From NCBI GenBank assembly GCA_930367205.1, contig OV884009.1, positions 94,199,189 through 94,263,188 of the forward strand: a stretch of DNA of 64,000 bases. Reading direction: 5' to 3'. Shown one piece after another: positions 48,075-58,934 of the stretch (the stretch's first letter is position 1; each line of letters opens with the position of its first letter). Position numbers and translations under genes: made by a program. This stretch comes from Acanthosoma haemorrhoidale. Lineage: Eukaryota; Arthropoda; Insecta; Hemiptera; Acanthosomatidae. Under the pieces are notes generated by a model. It was not told the origin of the DNA and made no database searches. It saw only the letters and a list, made by a program, of their open reading frames with translations.

Positions 48075-48190
48075 TTTTGGATTCAATAACAACTTTATTA
48101 TGATGAAATTACAATCTGCCTACTTAATAGGCAATAAATAATTGAGATAAGTGTTTTCATTCATACCATATTTTCATTCATACCATAAAT
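48075..48190 (-). mobile_element. LINE 3' tail (TTAATAGGC subfamily)
   Basis: It carries TTCAATAACAACTTTATTAT, GATGAAATTACAATCTGCCT, TTAATAGGCAATAAATAATT and TTTTCATTCATACCATA. It is nearly identical to the plus-strand tail at 33245-33350, and both are cut off at about the same point. Confidence 0.75.
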
Positions 48191-48544
48191 ATAATTTAAT
48201 AAATATAATTATAAGTATAATTTAAAAAAAAAAAACCCGAATGAATCATACGTCGACGAACACTTCCGCCTCAGGCAGGATGTAGCCATGAATGACGTAC
48301 ATTTCCAACCGAGTCTCCAGCCAACTAAACCAACACTGCAGGTCGTAATCTTCTGCTATGAAACAAAAAAATTTCTCCATGCCCTTTGCTAAGAATGGAG
48401 TGTGTCTTCGATCCCTTTCCAGGTATTTTTTGAACAGGAAGTTCATCCTCTCCCATCAGCCCATTCGCTCCTTTTATTAAAATGTGACGCCTGCCCTATA
48501 TATTCTTTAAAAGCAAAATTTTCTAATGCATTAAACTTAAGGCA

Positions 48545-49853
48545 CATCTCATCAAAGAACACGCCACTTTACCCCTCTTCGAAACAGACATTGTACAATA
48601 TTGGCATGATTAAGTGGTACTCCGATAGAACCATGGTTACTTAAACAGGTCACAGTAACCTCGGGCTAACCTTCCTTTAGTTGCATGTTTCAATGAGGTA
48701 TATAATCAAAAATTTCTCTTCTTCCTATCTCCAGAAAGAAAGGGATTTGGGTGCGCTTCTAGCTTCCTAACTTCTGATCCCGCTTCGGAAAGTGAGCTCT
48801 TACTTATTCTCCTGCGATGTCCGCCTAAGCCAATCTGTTTTTTCAAATCATAATTACTGAAAATCATTAAAACTGTCATTATCATCGTGATCGAATTTTT
48901 GGTACTAAATACTTATTATTGATTAATTACATGGTAATAGAACAATAAATATTCCTCAAATTCAAAGCGATAAGATATGTGTGAGTCGGGTGGAATCGCC
49001 TCTCAAACCTTTCAAGCATCTATATTGCTTAGCCTTCAAAATATTTTGAGGGACCCTTACATGACTTGAGGTCGGGCCAGAGTCATCAGAATCAAAACAT
49101 GTTGACGACTTATATCAAAATGGCTGTCAACATATAATTATGCCTAATGTTTGCTAACACTATCAATAAATAAAAAAAATATCTGCTAAAAATGATAACT
49201 GTTTTCTGAGTCGTGCTGGACCGCTTTAAAATAGAACCTTTCCAGTTGCGGAAATTATTTCTTTGCGTTGAAAATCCTTTGGAGACTCTTGAGGTGAGCT
49301 TGGATTAGTTAGAATTAAAACGATTTGACGATTTACGTAAAAATCGCAATCACTAGAATGATAAAACCTGTTTGATAGCACTAACAGTAAATAATCAAAT
49401 TTCTACACGATGAGAGATATCTGAATCGTACGGAATGGCTTTTAAGAAAAACATGATTTATGAACTAGGAGTACATTGGTACAAATAAGACCTTACAAGC
49501 TTCTAAAATTATTGCTTCCTATAAGTGTCTCGTTTATAGGGGGGGGGGGAGGGGGGGTATTTCACCTGTGGAGTGCACAAGACCAATGGTATCAGTTAAT
49601 TATTTTTTATATCTCGACCTAATTTTCTTCCAGAAAATTTATTATCCTTTCTTTCTGGAGCAAGGAAGAAGAGAAATTTTTAATTATATACCTCACTGAA
49701 ACATGCGACTAAAGGAAGGTTATCCCGACGTGGTACTATGACCTGTTTAAGTAACCATGTTTCTATCGGAGTACCAATTAATCATGCCAAAATTTTACAA
49801 TGTCTGTTTCTAAGAGGGGTAATGTGGCGTGTTCCCTGATCTTTGATGAGATG
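48545..49853. mobile_element. Inverted-repeat element with internal tandem repeats
   Basis: The left arm 48545-48746 and right arm 49644-49853 are reverse complements at roughly 90 percent identity by eye. They share, for example, CATCTCATCAAAG, GGTACTCCGATAGAA and CTAACCTTCCTTTAGTTGCA on the left-arm strand. The interior (about 0.9 kb) holds three degenerate tandem units of about 216-225 bp. No transposase frame is recognised and no target-site duplication is evident. The architecture resembles foldback elements, but the sequences are unfamiliar to me. Confidence 0.7.
48790..49450. repeat. Three ~220-bp degenerate tandem units
   Basis: Each unit ends with a related block: GTGAGTCGGGTGGAATCGCC (48981), TGAGTCGTGCTGGACCGCTT (49206) and CTGAATCGTACGGAATGGCT (49421). 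Units 2 and 3 also share TTGAGGT, AGAAT.AAAAC, TTGACGA and CACTA.CA.TAAATAA in the same order. Unit 1 is the most diverged and its left edge is approximate. Confidence 0.6.
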
Positions 49854-50249
49854 AACCAGTTGTGTTTTTACTCTTTCCTATCGCATTAGATAATTCTTTA
49901 TTGATCCTATCGACAAATATTATTTACACCTGTGCATGCAACCAGTGCCGTCATTTTCTATGTGTTACATGCTGCAATGTAAGCTGTTATTCATTTGTGT
50001 TCACGTCAAAATAATGACAAATTAGAAATCTATGCTTGCAGTCAACCAGAAGGACCTTTTGCTGTTATCAATAAGAGCACTGATGTGTGAGGGTGCTGCA
50101 CAAACTGTTTTGTGTTTTGAATCCTCATATATGTACATACGTTTATCTTGTTCTACTAAATTAGTTCTATAAGATCGGTTTCTTATTCTGAGATTTTGTG
50201 ATAGGCTTACGGTACAAACGCTTATTAATTTTTTTATATATATACCTTT

Positions 50250-50615
50250 CTTTATAGTGATAAAATTACAATCTACCTTATTGGGCAATAAGTAATTGTG
50301 ATAAATTTTTTCATTCATACCATATTTACAATTTTCATTCACTCCCTCATTCATACATTATATACTAACAGCCCAAATACCTCCGAGTCCACATGGTTGT
50401 CACCTCCCTTGCATGCAAAAGAGGAAGCAGAGCATTGGGAAGCCCCTACGCTCCTCCGTCAGCCACTTCACATGATACGAGGCAGTGGAGGCTGACCAAC
50501 AGCGCGAGAGCCACAGATGCTCAGGACATGATTGGAGAAACTGGCCAGTCCTCCCACTGTCATGCATTTATAGCCGGTCACGAGGCCACTGCCACATTAG
50601 TCTCCGAGGAAGAGC
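50250..50615 (-). mobile_element. 5'-truncated jockey-type LINE, 3' UTR
   Basis: It carries AGTGATAAAATTACAATCTA, TTATTGGGCAATAAGTAATT, the CTCATTCAT series, TTGCATGCAAAAGAGGAAGC and CATTTATAGCCGGTCACGAG, and ends in TCTCCGAGGAAGAG just inside the last codons of ORF2. A deletion relative to 11575 is visible near 50548 (GCCAGTCCTCCC). Confidence 0.8.
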
Positions 50616-50649
50616 TTATTAATAATAACCAATTAGAAAAGTAGAAACA

Positions 50650-52015
50650 TGACAGAGTATAATTACAAATATGTTTGGATTTTATTTTCGTTATTGTACA
50701 AAGGCCAAAAAAAACAAAAACAATAGCGACTTAGAACAGTGAGTAATAAATTCTTTTTTAACGTTTTTCTAAAAGGATATTCAATAGTAAATACTAAGTT
50801 ATCATTGTTTGATGTTATTATTTACGTGACAAAAAAAATAACGAAGTACCCCAGTAAAACCCCTGGAAATTAACAGGAAGCATAATTATGCGAGTATCGG
50901 TGTCCAAAAAACTCGTGTGACTAACGGAAGGTTAACTCTTTTGCACTGATTATCAATTTAAAATATTACAATACATGTGATGTTACATAGTTAAAATTAA
51001 GCGAAATTCATCTGAAGAAAATGTACTTAATCAATAAAACCTAATACAACCATAGTAAAGTTTATTAATATTAACTAAATGAGGAAAAGTTGAGGGAACC
51101 AAATACTGAATTAACTTTTAAAGAATGGGTTCTAGCGGTGCCACATTTTGACAAAATTAATAATGAACCTTTAATTAAGTTGCGGTAGATTCAATGTAAT
51201 TGGTTAAATTTCAGTTGTTCTATTTAATTAATTTTGACACAATTTATCTCCTTCAAACTGAAGACAAGTTTGCCAACCATCCATTTCATACCTGCCAGCA
51301 AGGATGGCAACCCCTAAGTATTTTTTACAGTTTCCTGTCTACACTTTGTTAAAAATTCTCATTTCGGTTATATCTGTTATATTACTATACACTCATTAAA
51401 GACTTCTAATTTTCTAAGATTTCTATCAAGCAATCATTATCATTAGTGCAGTGAAAATGTTAACTAGCGTCTGAAAAGTTATGGTAGATTTTTTTGATCC
51501 ATTTCAACATTCTGTAAAAAATATGAAAACACAAATTATTTAAATTTCGCCACTATTTTTTATTAAGTTACACCTTGTAAAAAAAATAAAATAATAAAAC
51601 TTTAGAAAATTACTAAAAATTGAGTGGCATGCAGATGTTTTTATGCTGTCGTCGGATGAGGGCAGTGGAATAAAAAAGGGATCAAAAATGAACATCAAGA
51701 TTTTTTTTTGTAGTAATTCAAATTTATGAACAAAATTATAAGTACTGATATTCAAAACAAATAAATATTCAAGTACAACTTATACATTTTTATAAATATT
51801 AACTTTTTTTTTGACCAGAGGAACATTCTGAGCAGAGGGCTTTCCGGTCATTTTTTGTCATGTCTGACCCCCCCCCCTCTTATGCCCTTAAGGGTGTATA
51901 ACCCCTTTCTTCATATTCAGAGCATTTGTTGTGGAAAATTCAGTGAATAAACATGCCTTACCCAGTGTATAGAGCTCAAAGAAGTGGTCCAAGTGATGTG
52001 GGAATTAGATGATAA
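50650..52015. other. No gene recognised
   Basis: AT-rich DNA with a C run at 51868-51877. The minus frame 51755-51540 is Phe/Ile-rich and unassigned. Confidence 0.4.
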
Positions 52016-52024
52016 GTAGCAGCC

Positions 52025-52150
52025 GGGGAGAACATTGACTTAATATTGATACCTTCAGATAACGGAGGCTGCCTAACAGAACAGATAAATATTGTGATAA
52101 TGAAGAAGACTGCAAAGACTAAACTGTTGAAGTTCCGGGAACAATCGAAA
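52025..52150 (+). pseudogene. piggyBac-like transposase N-terminal fragment (tentative)
   Basis: Two adjacent plus-strand frames give IDLILIPSDNGGCLTEQINI, then NEEDCKD-stop-TVEVPGTIEID. The pattern hydrophobic-PP/SDNGG-x-TDE...DED...VPG-IEI resembles the acidic N-terminus of piggyBac-derived transposases. A frame change and a stop are present, and no DDD catalytic core follows within the next kilobase. The assignment rests on a short, compositionally biased motif. Confidence 0.3.
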
Positions 52151-52329
52151 TAGATACGAAACTTGGGCTACAAGATGAAGATCATTCATCAAGGCCTGAA
52201 GTATTTCCAAAAATATCTGCTATTCTTGATAGATATTACATCAACAGCCAACGTTTCGCCTATTCGATAACGTCGAGATTCGATAAGGGAAACTGTGAGG
52301 GAATAAAAACCCCGTAAAAGTGTGCCCTT

Positions 52330-53858
52330 TATATACGTCACTTGCGTTCAACCTTTCTCAAGTCCCACCTCGAAAGCAATTCGAGATTAAAAGTTTTGAT
52401 TTTTTCCTTCATGTTGAAGGAAAAATTAAATGCGAGGAATAAATAAGAACGATTTAGTGGCAGAAAAGGCGATTTTAAGCGACCGATATAGTTCAAAAAA
52501 CAAAATAAAGGGTATTTCGAAAATTGTTTAAGCAACTCATTGGCCTGCGGCCAAACCTCCTCTTCATGCTTCTTCTTCACATCCCACCTCATTTATTTCC
52601 TTTGTGTATACATTTTGTATGTTTTATACTTTATGTTTTAATTTTATATATGTTTTACACCTAAAAGTTTAGGTTTAAGAGGGCAAGGATAAATACATGT
52701 GCCCGCGAAGCTTCTCTATATCTTTCTCAATTAAATATTACTATCCCTTTATGTTTGGTTTCAGTAATTGGTTAACCATGTGTATTTGCACTTTAGGTTG
52801 TTCATGTTTTAGTCTTTCCAATATTTTATTTTATTCATTGACAATCTATTTTTCAAGGTTTCGCCTGTCCGAATTCTGGTCCTGATAATGCCTGAACAAT
52901 TATATTATCAATAAACGGACTCTTTTTAAGAATTGATACCTTGGAAAACGATTTGATAAGCTCTATGTTAAAAATAAAAATTTATTTCCAGCTTTTTATA
53001 TCCCCGAAGAGCGATCTAAGTTAAGCCTGGGTCGACCTTTTGGCGTAAGAAACACAACTGATCTGAGGGTAAGATACTCTGTAACGCTCTTCCGAATTGA
53101 ATTTACTCCTTCAGCCCTTTATTTATTTAGCTGGGTCATCTTGATCGTTGAAAAGAAAATAATATGGGAAGCGTAGCGCGGTGGAAAATATGAGAAAGCT
53201 ACGGGAGGGGGAACCCAAGAGGTAATCCTATACCATTTCCACACTCCGGTAATCTCGCTGTTCTTGTCTGAGTCCATTTCGGTTACCTAACTTCCATCGA
53301 TTTTGTTCTGGGCCCGACCATTTTCAACTTAAACTGGGACCACACTCATGTCCTGGTCCGGGAATTATTCGCAAATATTTGCTTCCGATGTTTGAATCAT
53401 TCGGGTGCAATGAAACGCCGACGACACAGGCTGCCCGAATAAGTCCGGTTTTCTCCTAGTAGTCAATTTTTATATTACGTGAAAATCGATAAATAGTACA
53501 TATAAATTTAAAAAACACTGCTCCATTTTCTGTTCGAAGTTTTGCTGCGGTCCACCATTTGGTGGCCACTGGTCTGCAACCTTGTGATATTATAAATAAT
53601 GTCTTTATTAAGTTTTATTATGGAAAATCATTACCAATAAATTGAAAGTTGGTGAAAAAAGTCGGCTCATTTAACTTGGGGATTGACTAGAAGGTCCTGG
53701 TCAGTCTCTTCGGTCAACCTTCCAAGTCCAGGTCCAACATTTGACTATCACTAACCAAGGTCACACTTCTCACCAATGACCAACCATTGGGCCAGCCAGG
53801 ACACAAAACAGAATTAAAATTGATAACGTTTCTTACTTTAAAGATTTCCTACCTACAC
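52330..53858. other. No gene recognised
   Basis: Unassigned short frames only (52592-52338 minus; 52697-52885 plus). The segment 53170-53450 is GC-richer than its surroundings and may be repeat-derived. Confidence 0.4.
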
Positions 53859-53866
53859 GTCCATCC

Positions 53867-54727
53867 GGGTCTTTTTGGGAATAGGGACCCCTGATTGTTT
53901 TTAATCATTTCTCTAGTCTATTATCTGTAAATGAAAGGTTCGGGGAAAGTGTTTAGTAAAAGATGTTTTAGTGTTTAAACATATTTATTCTGTTGGCCAA
54001 AAATTTACGTCATTTATTAATTGATTGAACAAATTATTACCACTATTTCTGTTGCGCCATAAGAAGCCACAAAAATATGTCTATCAGACTTCCTCTTGTG
54101 TATCATGTTATTTTTTGTTCCTTGCCTTCGCTTGTGCCCATAACGATTCAATCTGTTGTGTATGACTACCTGTGGTGGGATCTACGAAATTTTTTAACAA
54201 ATGATCTGCGCAAACTTCTTGAAACATATTTTTCCAATCTGTAATAGTATCACTTGCTAATCCTAGTTCCTCTTGACAAAATTTAGTAGATGTATATTCT
54301 TTTGTCCACCAGTATAGCAAAATAACAAATTTATTAAATGGCAAATTACTGTTTTCCAAAAATGTTCCTTTTCTCAATCCAATGGTTTCTTTGCTCACGT
54401 TGCATCTCCATCTATCCTTTTCGCCTATATGAAGTTTCATTTGATGGCCATTAGAACACATTTTTTCACTATGCAATACACCCTTAAATTGAAGGGGGAA
54501 ACAAAACCGCTTTTTCCTTCGTATTTACTTCAGCAGCTAAATCAAATGCATGATGTTTCCCTTCAGGTTCAGAAAACTAAACTGAAATATTATCAGGTAC
54601 CAAGGTTCACTAAGACGGGTCAAAGTAAACATAAGTATAGATAACAACATTACAGGAAAGGTCAAAGGTGGCAAAATAACCAAAGCAATGCTAGATATCA
54701 GTGGGGTCCCTATTCCCAAAAAGACCC
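53867..54727 (-). mobile_element. Merlin DNA transposon, internally deleted, complete ends
   Basis: The ends are perfect 25-bp terminal inverted repeats starting GGGTCTTTTTGGGAATAGGG (left 53867-53891; right 54703-54727 on the minus strand). They are flanked by an 8-base target-site duplication with one mismatch (GTCCATCC at 53859-53866, GCCCATCC at 54728-54735). An 8-9-base duplication is what Merlin (IS1016-like) elements make. The enclosed minus-strand frame is a Merlin transposase missing its core. At 861 bp it is shorter than an autonomous copy and would need transposase supplied in trans. Confidence 0.88.
54108..54476 (-). CDS. Merlin (IS1016-type) transposase, catalytic core deleted
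   Basis: A 122-residue frame. Residues 7-25 hold the C.NGH.M...EKDRWRC putative zinc-binding start. Residues 32-94 (IGLRKGTFLENSNLPF, then VILLYWWTKE, then a helix-turn-helix-like LGLASDTITDWKNMFQEV) match the N-terminal half of Merlin transposases. After about residue 95 the protein jumps to NFVDPTTGSHTQQIESLW, the C-terminal block that holds the catalytic Glu. The segment between, with both catalytic Asp residues, is absent. The junction keeps the frame open. An intact protein would cut the 25-bp ends; this one cannot, but it retains the putative DNA-binding half and might act as a competitor. Confidence 0.85.
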   Translation of the reverse strand: MHSEKMCSNGHQMKLHIGEKDRWRCNVSKETIGLRKGTFLENSNLPFNKFVILLYWWTKEYTSTKFCQEELGLASDTITDWKNMFQEVCADHLLKNFVDPTTGSHTQQIESLWAQAKARNKK

Positions 54728-54735
54728 GCCCATCC

Positions 54736-56180
54736 TAATATTCTATACTCCCATCTCATCCTCGCAACCCAGAGGGAAGCGTTGCCTAAGCCCACGTGAC
54801 CTCCTCCAAACCCAATAGCATTTTTTTTTTAGTGAGCTCTGTGAGTGGTTTGGGCTAGAAGTAACAATACCTTAAATACTAAAATCCTAAGCACTGATTG
54901 AAATACCTTTGTATTGATGTAATCATTTCAATAAAGATATTTAAAAAAAGAAATGTAGGTATTTTTTTAAATGTGAAAGGTTCATAAAGAGAGTAGCACC
55001 CAGGGTTTTAAAGTTATTCTAAAAATATTGTTTTTTCAACGAAGAGTGCTAATCGAGTATTTAATTTTATCTGAGCAAATAGATTTTTTCGCAACTATTT
55101 TAGCTATTTACTTTTCGCTCTCTTTCAACAAATAAAGTATCTTTGATTGAAGATAGGTAGGTTTTCACAATCATTTAACAATAATAATAATGTTTTGTAA
55201 GGGAACAATAGAAATGTCGATTGAGCCGATGTTTGTCAATATTTCAGTTATTAGAATTTTTTTTGTAACAGTCGGTACTATAAAATTGAGCAATGGCTTC
55301 ACATCCCCTTCTATTTGAACAACTCACTTCTGTGTTTTTCACTAAGTTTTGATCTAATTCGACTTATTCATAATTTTTCGATGATTTGCGCACAAAATTA
55401 CACCTTTCACAGCATTTCCAATAAGAAATGTTTCAATTTAAAAAATCAGAAATCACATTTAAAAAAAAAAATTGCAAATAGCTAAAAGATTGATGTGATT
55501 TCTATTCTTGGCTCTCGATATTTTTTTTTAATATCTATAAAGTTATTTCATTGATATTAACAATTGCTAAAGATAGAAACTTTAAATATTCAAACGCTTT
55601 GAGCTGTAATTTGGGAAAGTTTAAACATTAGCAACACGGGAACTTTTATTTGCTAATATTTAATGAGCATTTTTCGAGATTTATTAGAATATACCTTCAA
55701 AATTTCAGGTGGGATTGAAGCATTTTACGCTAACCTAAAACAAAACAGATGGAAGGTTAGCTCATACCGGTTTGAAACTACAGCCCCTCGCTTCGGGCTC
55801 ATTGATAAATTAACCGAGTAACGATCAGTAGCTTTAGACGAATCGGTATCAGTTCAAAAGGCAAACATGGACAAACGGTGTCGCGTTAATGGCTATAAGC
55901 TCCGTTTGATAAAAACAAGGATTTCCCGGTAAAACTCTCCCCCCCCCCTCCTCCACCTTTCGGTTACATCAAGACATGCATTAGAGGATGAAAAAAATTT
56001 CCTGGTAAATTTATTTTTTCCCTCGCCGGTATAAGCGATTGGATGTTTTTTTTATAGCGTAAAACCGTTTTACATGGAAACACTCTTACAACGTAAACGG
56101 ATTAGCCCATAGCTGTTTCTTCTTTCCCAGTAAAAATCAGAGATTCAAAAAGGTATTATCTTTTTTGTACAGTATCACAA
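54736..56180. other. No gene recognised
   Basis: AT-rich with a C run at 55939-55948. The segment 55740-55990 is GC-richer but has no recognisable frame. Confidence 0.4.
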
Positions 56181-56185
56181 AACTT

Positions 56186-56493
56186 TTATGTTTTGAGATA
56201 CAGAATGATTGATACGTGTGATATTATGACTGATATTAACACGATAGTGGCAGTAACAATGAATCAATCAAACTGAGATTTTAAAGATTTAGTACAGTAC
56301 GATTCGAAATATGCTGTTTAGGTTTGTAAAATATACTACACACAGGTATACTCGTACATGAAGTTGAGTTTCCTTACTTTTAAGAAACGCCCGTCTCGGA
56401 AAATGTTCTGAATTTTATCTCTTGTATAAGAACTGAGGAGTAAAGCATACATAAATACGAATGTATTCCCCAAAAACAAAGTTTTCATAGCAA
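56186..56493. repeat. 308-bp exact direct repeat, copy 1
   Basis: Identical by eye to 56896-57203 (offset 710). It begins TTATGTTTTGAGATACAGAA and ends AAAGTTTTCATAGCAA. Perfect identity in otherwise decayed DNA points to a recent duplication, or possibly an assembly artefact. Confidence 0.9.
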
Positions 56494-56818
56494 ACAATTA
56501 AAATGATAATAATATTTATTTAACAAAAAGTAGGCCCTTTGACGGTATCAGTCCCCTCTAAAATATAAAATGTACAAATAAAATATAAAAATTAAATTAA
56601 GTCAGAAAAGATATAATAAAAAATATACATTTACAATTATAAAACACATATTTATCAGGAATTAAAAATATCAAATGAAATAAATGTAAACCAAAACAAT
56701 ATGAAGAAAATAAAACAAGAACTTGGTAACAAAAATAAAAATATCTACGCAAATACACACACAAATTATCAATTAAGTTTTTTTTTTTTTTTTTTTTTTT
56801 TATTATTAATTTATAATT

Positions 56819-57304
56819 AATTTATTATTTATCCGAAACGGAATAAGATAATACAATGCCCTGACATGGCCTAGATGACCCAGTACTCTACTATATTATG
56901 TTTTGAGATACAGAATGATTGATACGTGTGATATTATGACTGATATTAACACGATAGTGGCAGTAACAATGAATCAATCAAACTGAGATTTTAAAGATTT
57001 AGTACAGTACGATTCGAAATATGCTGTTTAGGTTTGTAAAATATACTACACACAGGTATACTCGTACATGAAGTTGAGTTTCCTTACTTTTAAGAAACGC
57101 CCGTCTCGGAAAATGTTCTGAATTTTATCTCTTGTATAAGAACTGAGGAGTAAAGCATACATAAATACGAATGTATTCCCCAAAAACAAAGTTTTCATAG
57201 CAATTTATTATTTATCCGAAACGGAATAAGATAATACAATGCCCTGACATGGCCTAGATGACCCAGTACTCTACTATATTATGTTTTGAGATACAGAATG
57301 ATTG
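56819..57304. repeat. 383-bp tandem unit plus 103-bp partial second unit
   Basis: The unit 56819-57201 consists of a 77-bp block (starting TTTATTATTTATCCGAAACG at 56821) followed by copy 2 of the 308-bp repeat. The unit restarts at 57202 and runs to 57304. The T run at about 56779-56801 and the AT-rich stretch to 56818 lie immediately upstream. Confidence 0.88.
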
Positions 57305-57874
57305 TCATCAATTAAGTATTCGTAAATTCGTATATACCTTTAAATTAAAAAAATCAAATAAAAATACCCTTAGTAGACATGTACTGTTGCATAATAATAA
57401 CGTACAATATATGATTACAATGTTAGAAATCGCGTTTTTTTATAACTTCCGATCCAGATTTATAGGTGTTTCATTGAAATAAAATGAATTATGAAGCAAT
57501 AAAAGTTTTACTGCGACAAAATAGCACTGCCTATAATATTTCCCTTCTGAAAGGATCGAAATGTTGCGGGTGTGTTTATTATACATTGTACAGCACGCAT
57601 ATCAAGGAGTTCCGGCCGAAGAGTGGGACTCCACGAAGAGGATAAACAACAACAAAAAAAACCAATGGATCCTCGAGCGAAATACACGAAGAGGTATTCT
57701 CATGCTAAGTAGCAAAAAATGGTGGAATCGGTTACTGGAACAAGGCCATAACTCAAGCTGTTATAGATGGTTCGTGCGCCATGTATCCTACAGCTCATTT
57801 GAATCAGAGTACTGGGTCATCTAGGCCATGTCAGGGCATTGTATTATCTTATTCCGTTTCGGATAAATAATAAA
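57204..57874. mobile_element. 671-bp segment bounded by 69-bp perfect inverted repeats
   Basis: 57204-57272 and 57806-57874 are exact reverse complements (outer end TTTATTATTTATCCGAAACG). CAA lies just outside on both sides (57201-57203 and 57875-57877) and could be a 3-base target duplication. The same 69-bp block also occurs directly at 56821-56889. Two open frames inside (57258-57482 and 57561-57824) have no domain I recognise; the second ends inside the right arm. It may be a small non-autonomous transposon that later took part in a tandem duplication, or the product of template switching. Confidence 0.6.
57561..57824 (+). CDS. Unassigned 87-residue open frame
   Basis: The frame lies inside the 69-bp inverted-repeat segment. 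The translation is not low-complexity (QHAYQGVPAEEWDSTKR, then SSKKWWNRLLEQGHNSSCYR), and the last residues and stop are encoded by the right inverted repeat. No domain is recognised. It may be a captured exon fragment or chance. Confidence 0.2.
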   Translation: MLRVCLLYIVQHAYQGVPAEEWDSTKRINNNKKNQWILERNTRRGILMLSSKKWWNRLLEQGHNSSCYRWFVRHVSYSSFESEYWVI

Positions 57875-58749
57875 CAATTTTCCTAAGGGTTGAAGATGGT
57901 GGTGAAGTAATTAACAGTTTTGAAATGAGTCGTGTGGTTCCGAGTTGGTTTTCCACAGGGCAGAGAGGGCAGGATTCGGTATTTTAGATAAAAAAACATA
58001 GTTATTTTATTTTAAGTAATAACACTATCTTCGTGACTAAAACAACAACAAATAACTAAACAGCTATAGCATCGAACAAAAATAAAAACCGATTTGTTCT
58101 GTTGGCTTTACAAACTTTTTTTTTTTTTTTGGAATGCCACTGAAATTTTTCATTAAGTGAAAATCATAACATTTAATCTTAAAACCAAATTAAACGCGAT
58201 CGATTCTTTTCATGTTTCTCTTTTTGTGAGAGTGTTTTTTTTTTTACCACTACAATCTCAGACTGATTGAATCATTCATATCGTAACTATCGCAGAACAT
58301 CGCAATCAGACGAAAAACCACTGTCACATATACATTTAAAAGTATAATCTCTCCGTTCAGGTTCGACAATAACCGTATTAGAAACTTTTGACAGATTGTT
58401 ATAAATTTCTATCCACTTCAGTTTATACATATATAGTTGCAAAAAAGAAAAGGCAGAGGATTTTTGGCACACTTTAGAAAAATGAAAAAAAAAAAAAAAT
58501 TGTAATCTTGTTTTATTGTTCTATCTACTTAGGCGAATACTGGATATAAAGGGCCTTTCCTGTGATCAAAGCTCTAGATATGCTCTTTATGTGGAGAATA
58601 GGAAACAATAAGGACCAAGCTCCATTCCGCCGATGAAAGCACGTCTCAACTGTCTCATCGAACAAGTAGCCATTAGCTGTAATCAAATTTGTTCTGAAAT
58701 ATAGAAAATATTTGTTGTAAAAAGATTTTGTATTCAAATTTGGTCAAGC

Positions 58750-58756
58750 TGAAAGA

Positions 58757-58825
<69 letters not shown>

Positions 58826-58826
58826 A
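58750..58826. repeat. (GATA)n/(GA)n microsatellite
   Basis: A few GATA units run into about 29 GA units, then a short G run. The track is long and nearly perfect, so it is likely polymorphic. Confidence 0.95.
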
Positions 58827-58884
58827 GTACTTTCAAACATGTGTTGGGATTGTATGTGTATGTCTTTATACTAAACATAAATAA

Positions 58885-58929
58885 TTCTTTATAAATAAAT
58901 TCTTTATAAATAAATTCTTTATAAATAAT
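58885..58929. repeat. Three 15-bp tandem units
   Basis: TTCTTTATAAATAAA is repeated three times. It lies between two related flanks (TGTCTTTATACTAAACATAA at 58861 and TGTCTATAAATTAAACATAA at about 58932), which suggests slippage within an older duplication. Confidence 0.85.
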
Positions 58930-58934
58930 TTGTA

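Noticed and set aside
48246..48446. Minus-strand 66-residue frame next to the inverted-repeat element as its transposase
   Set aside because: It is short, has no recognisable catalytic motif and lies outside the inverted arms.
52338..52592. Minus-strand 84-residue frame as a small gene
   Set aside because: Lys/Phe-rich, no domain, no upstream signals; consistent with AT-rich random sequence.
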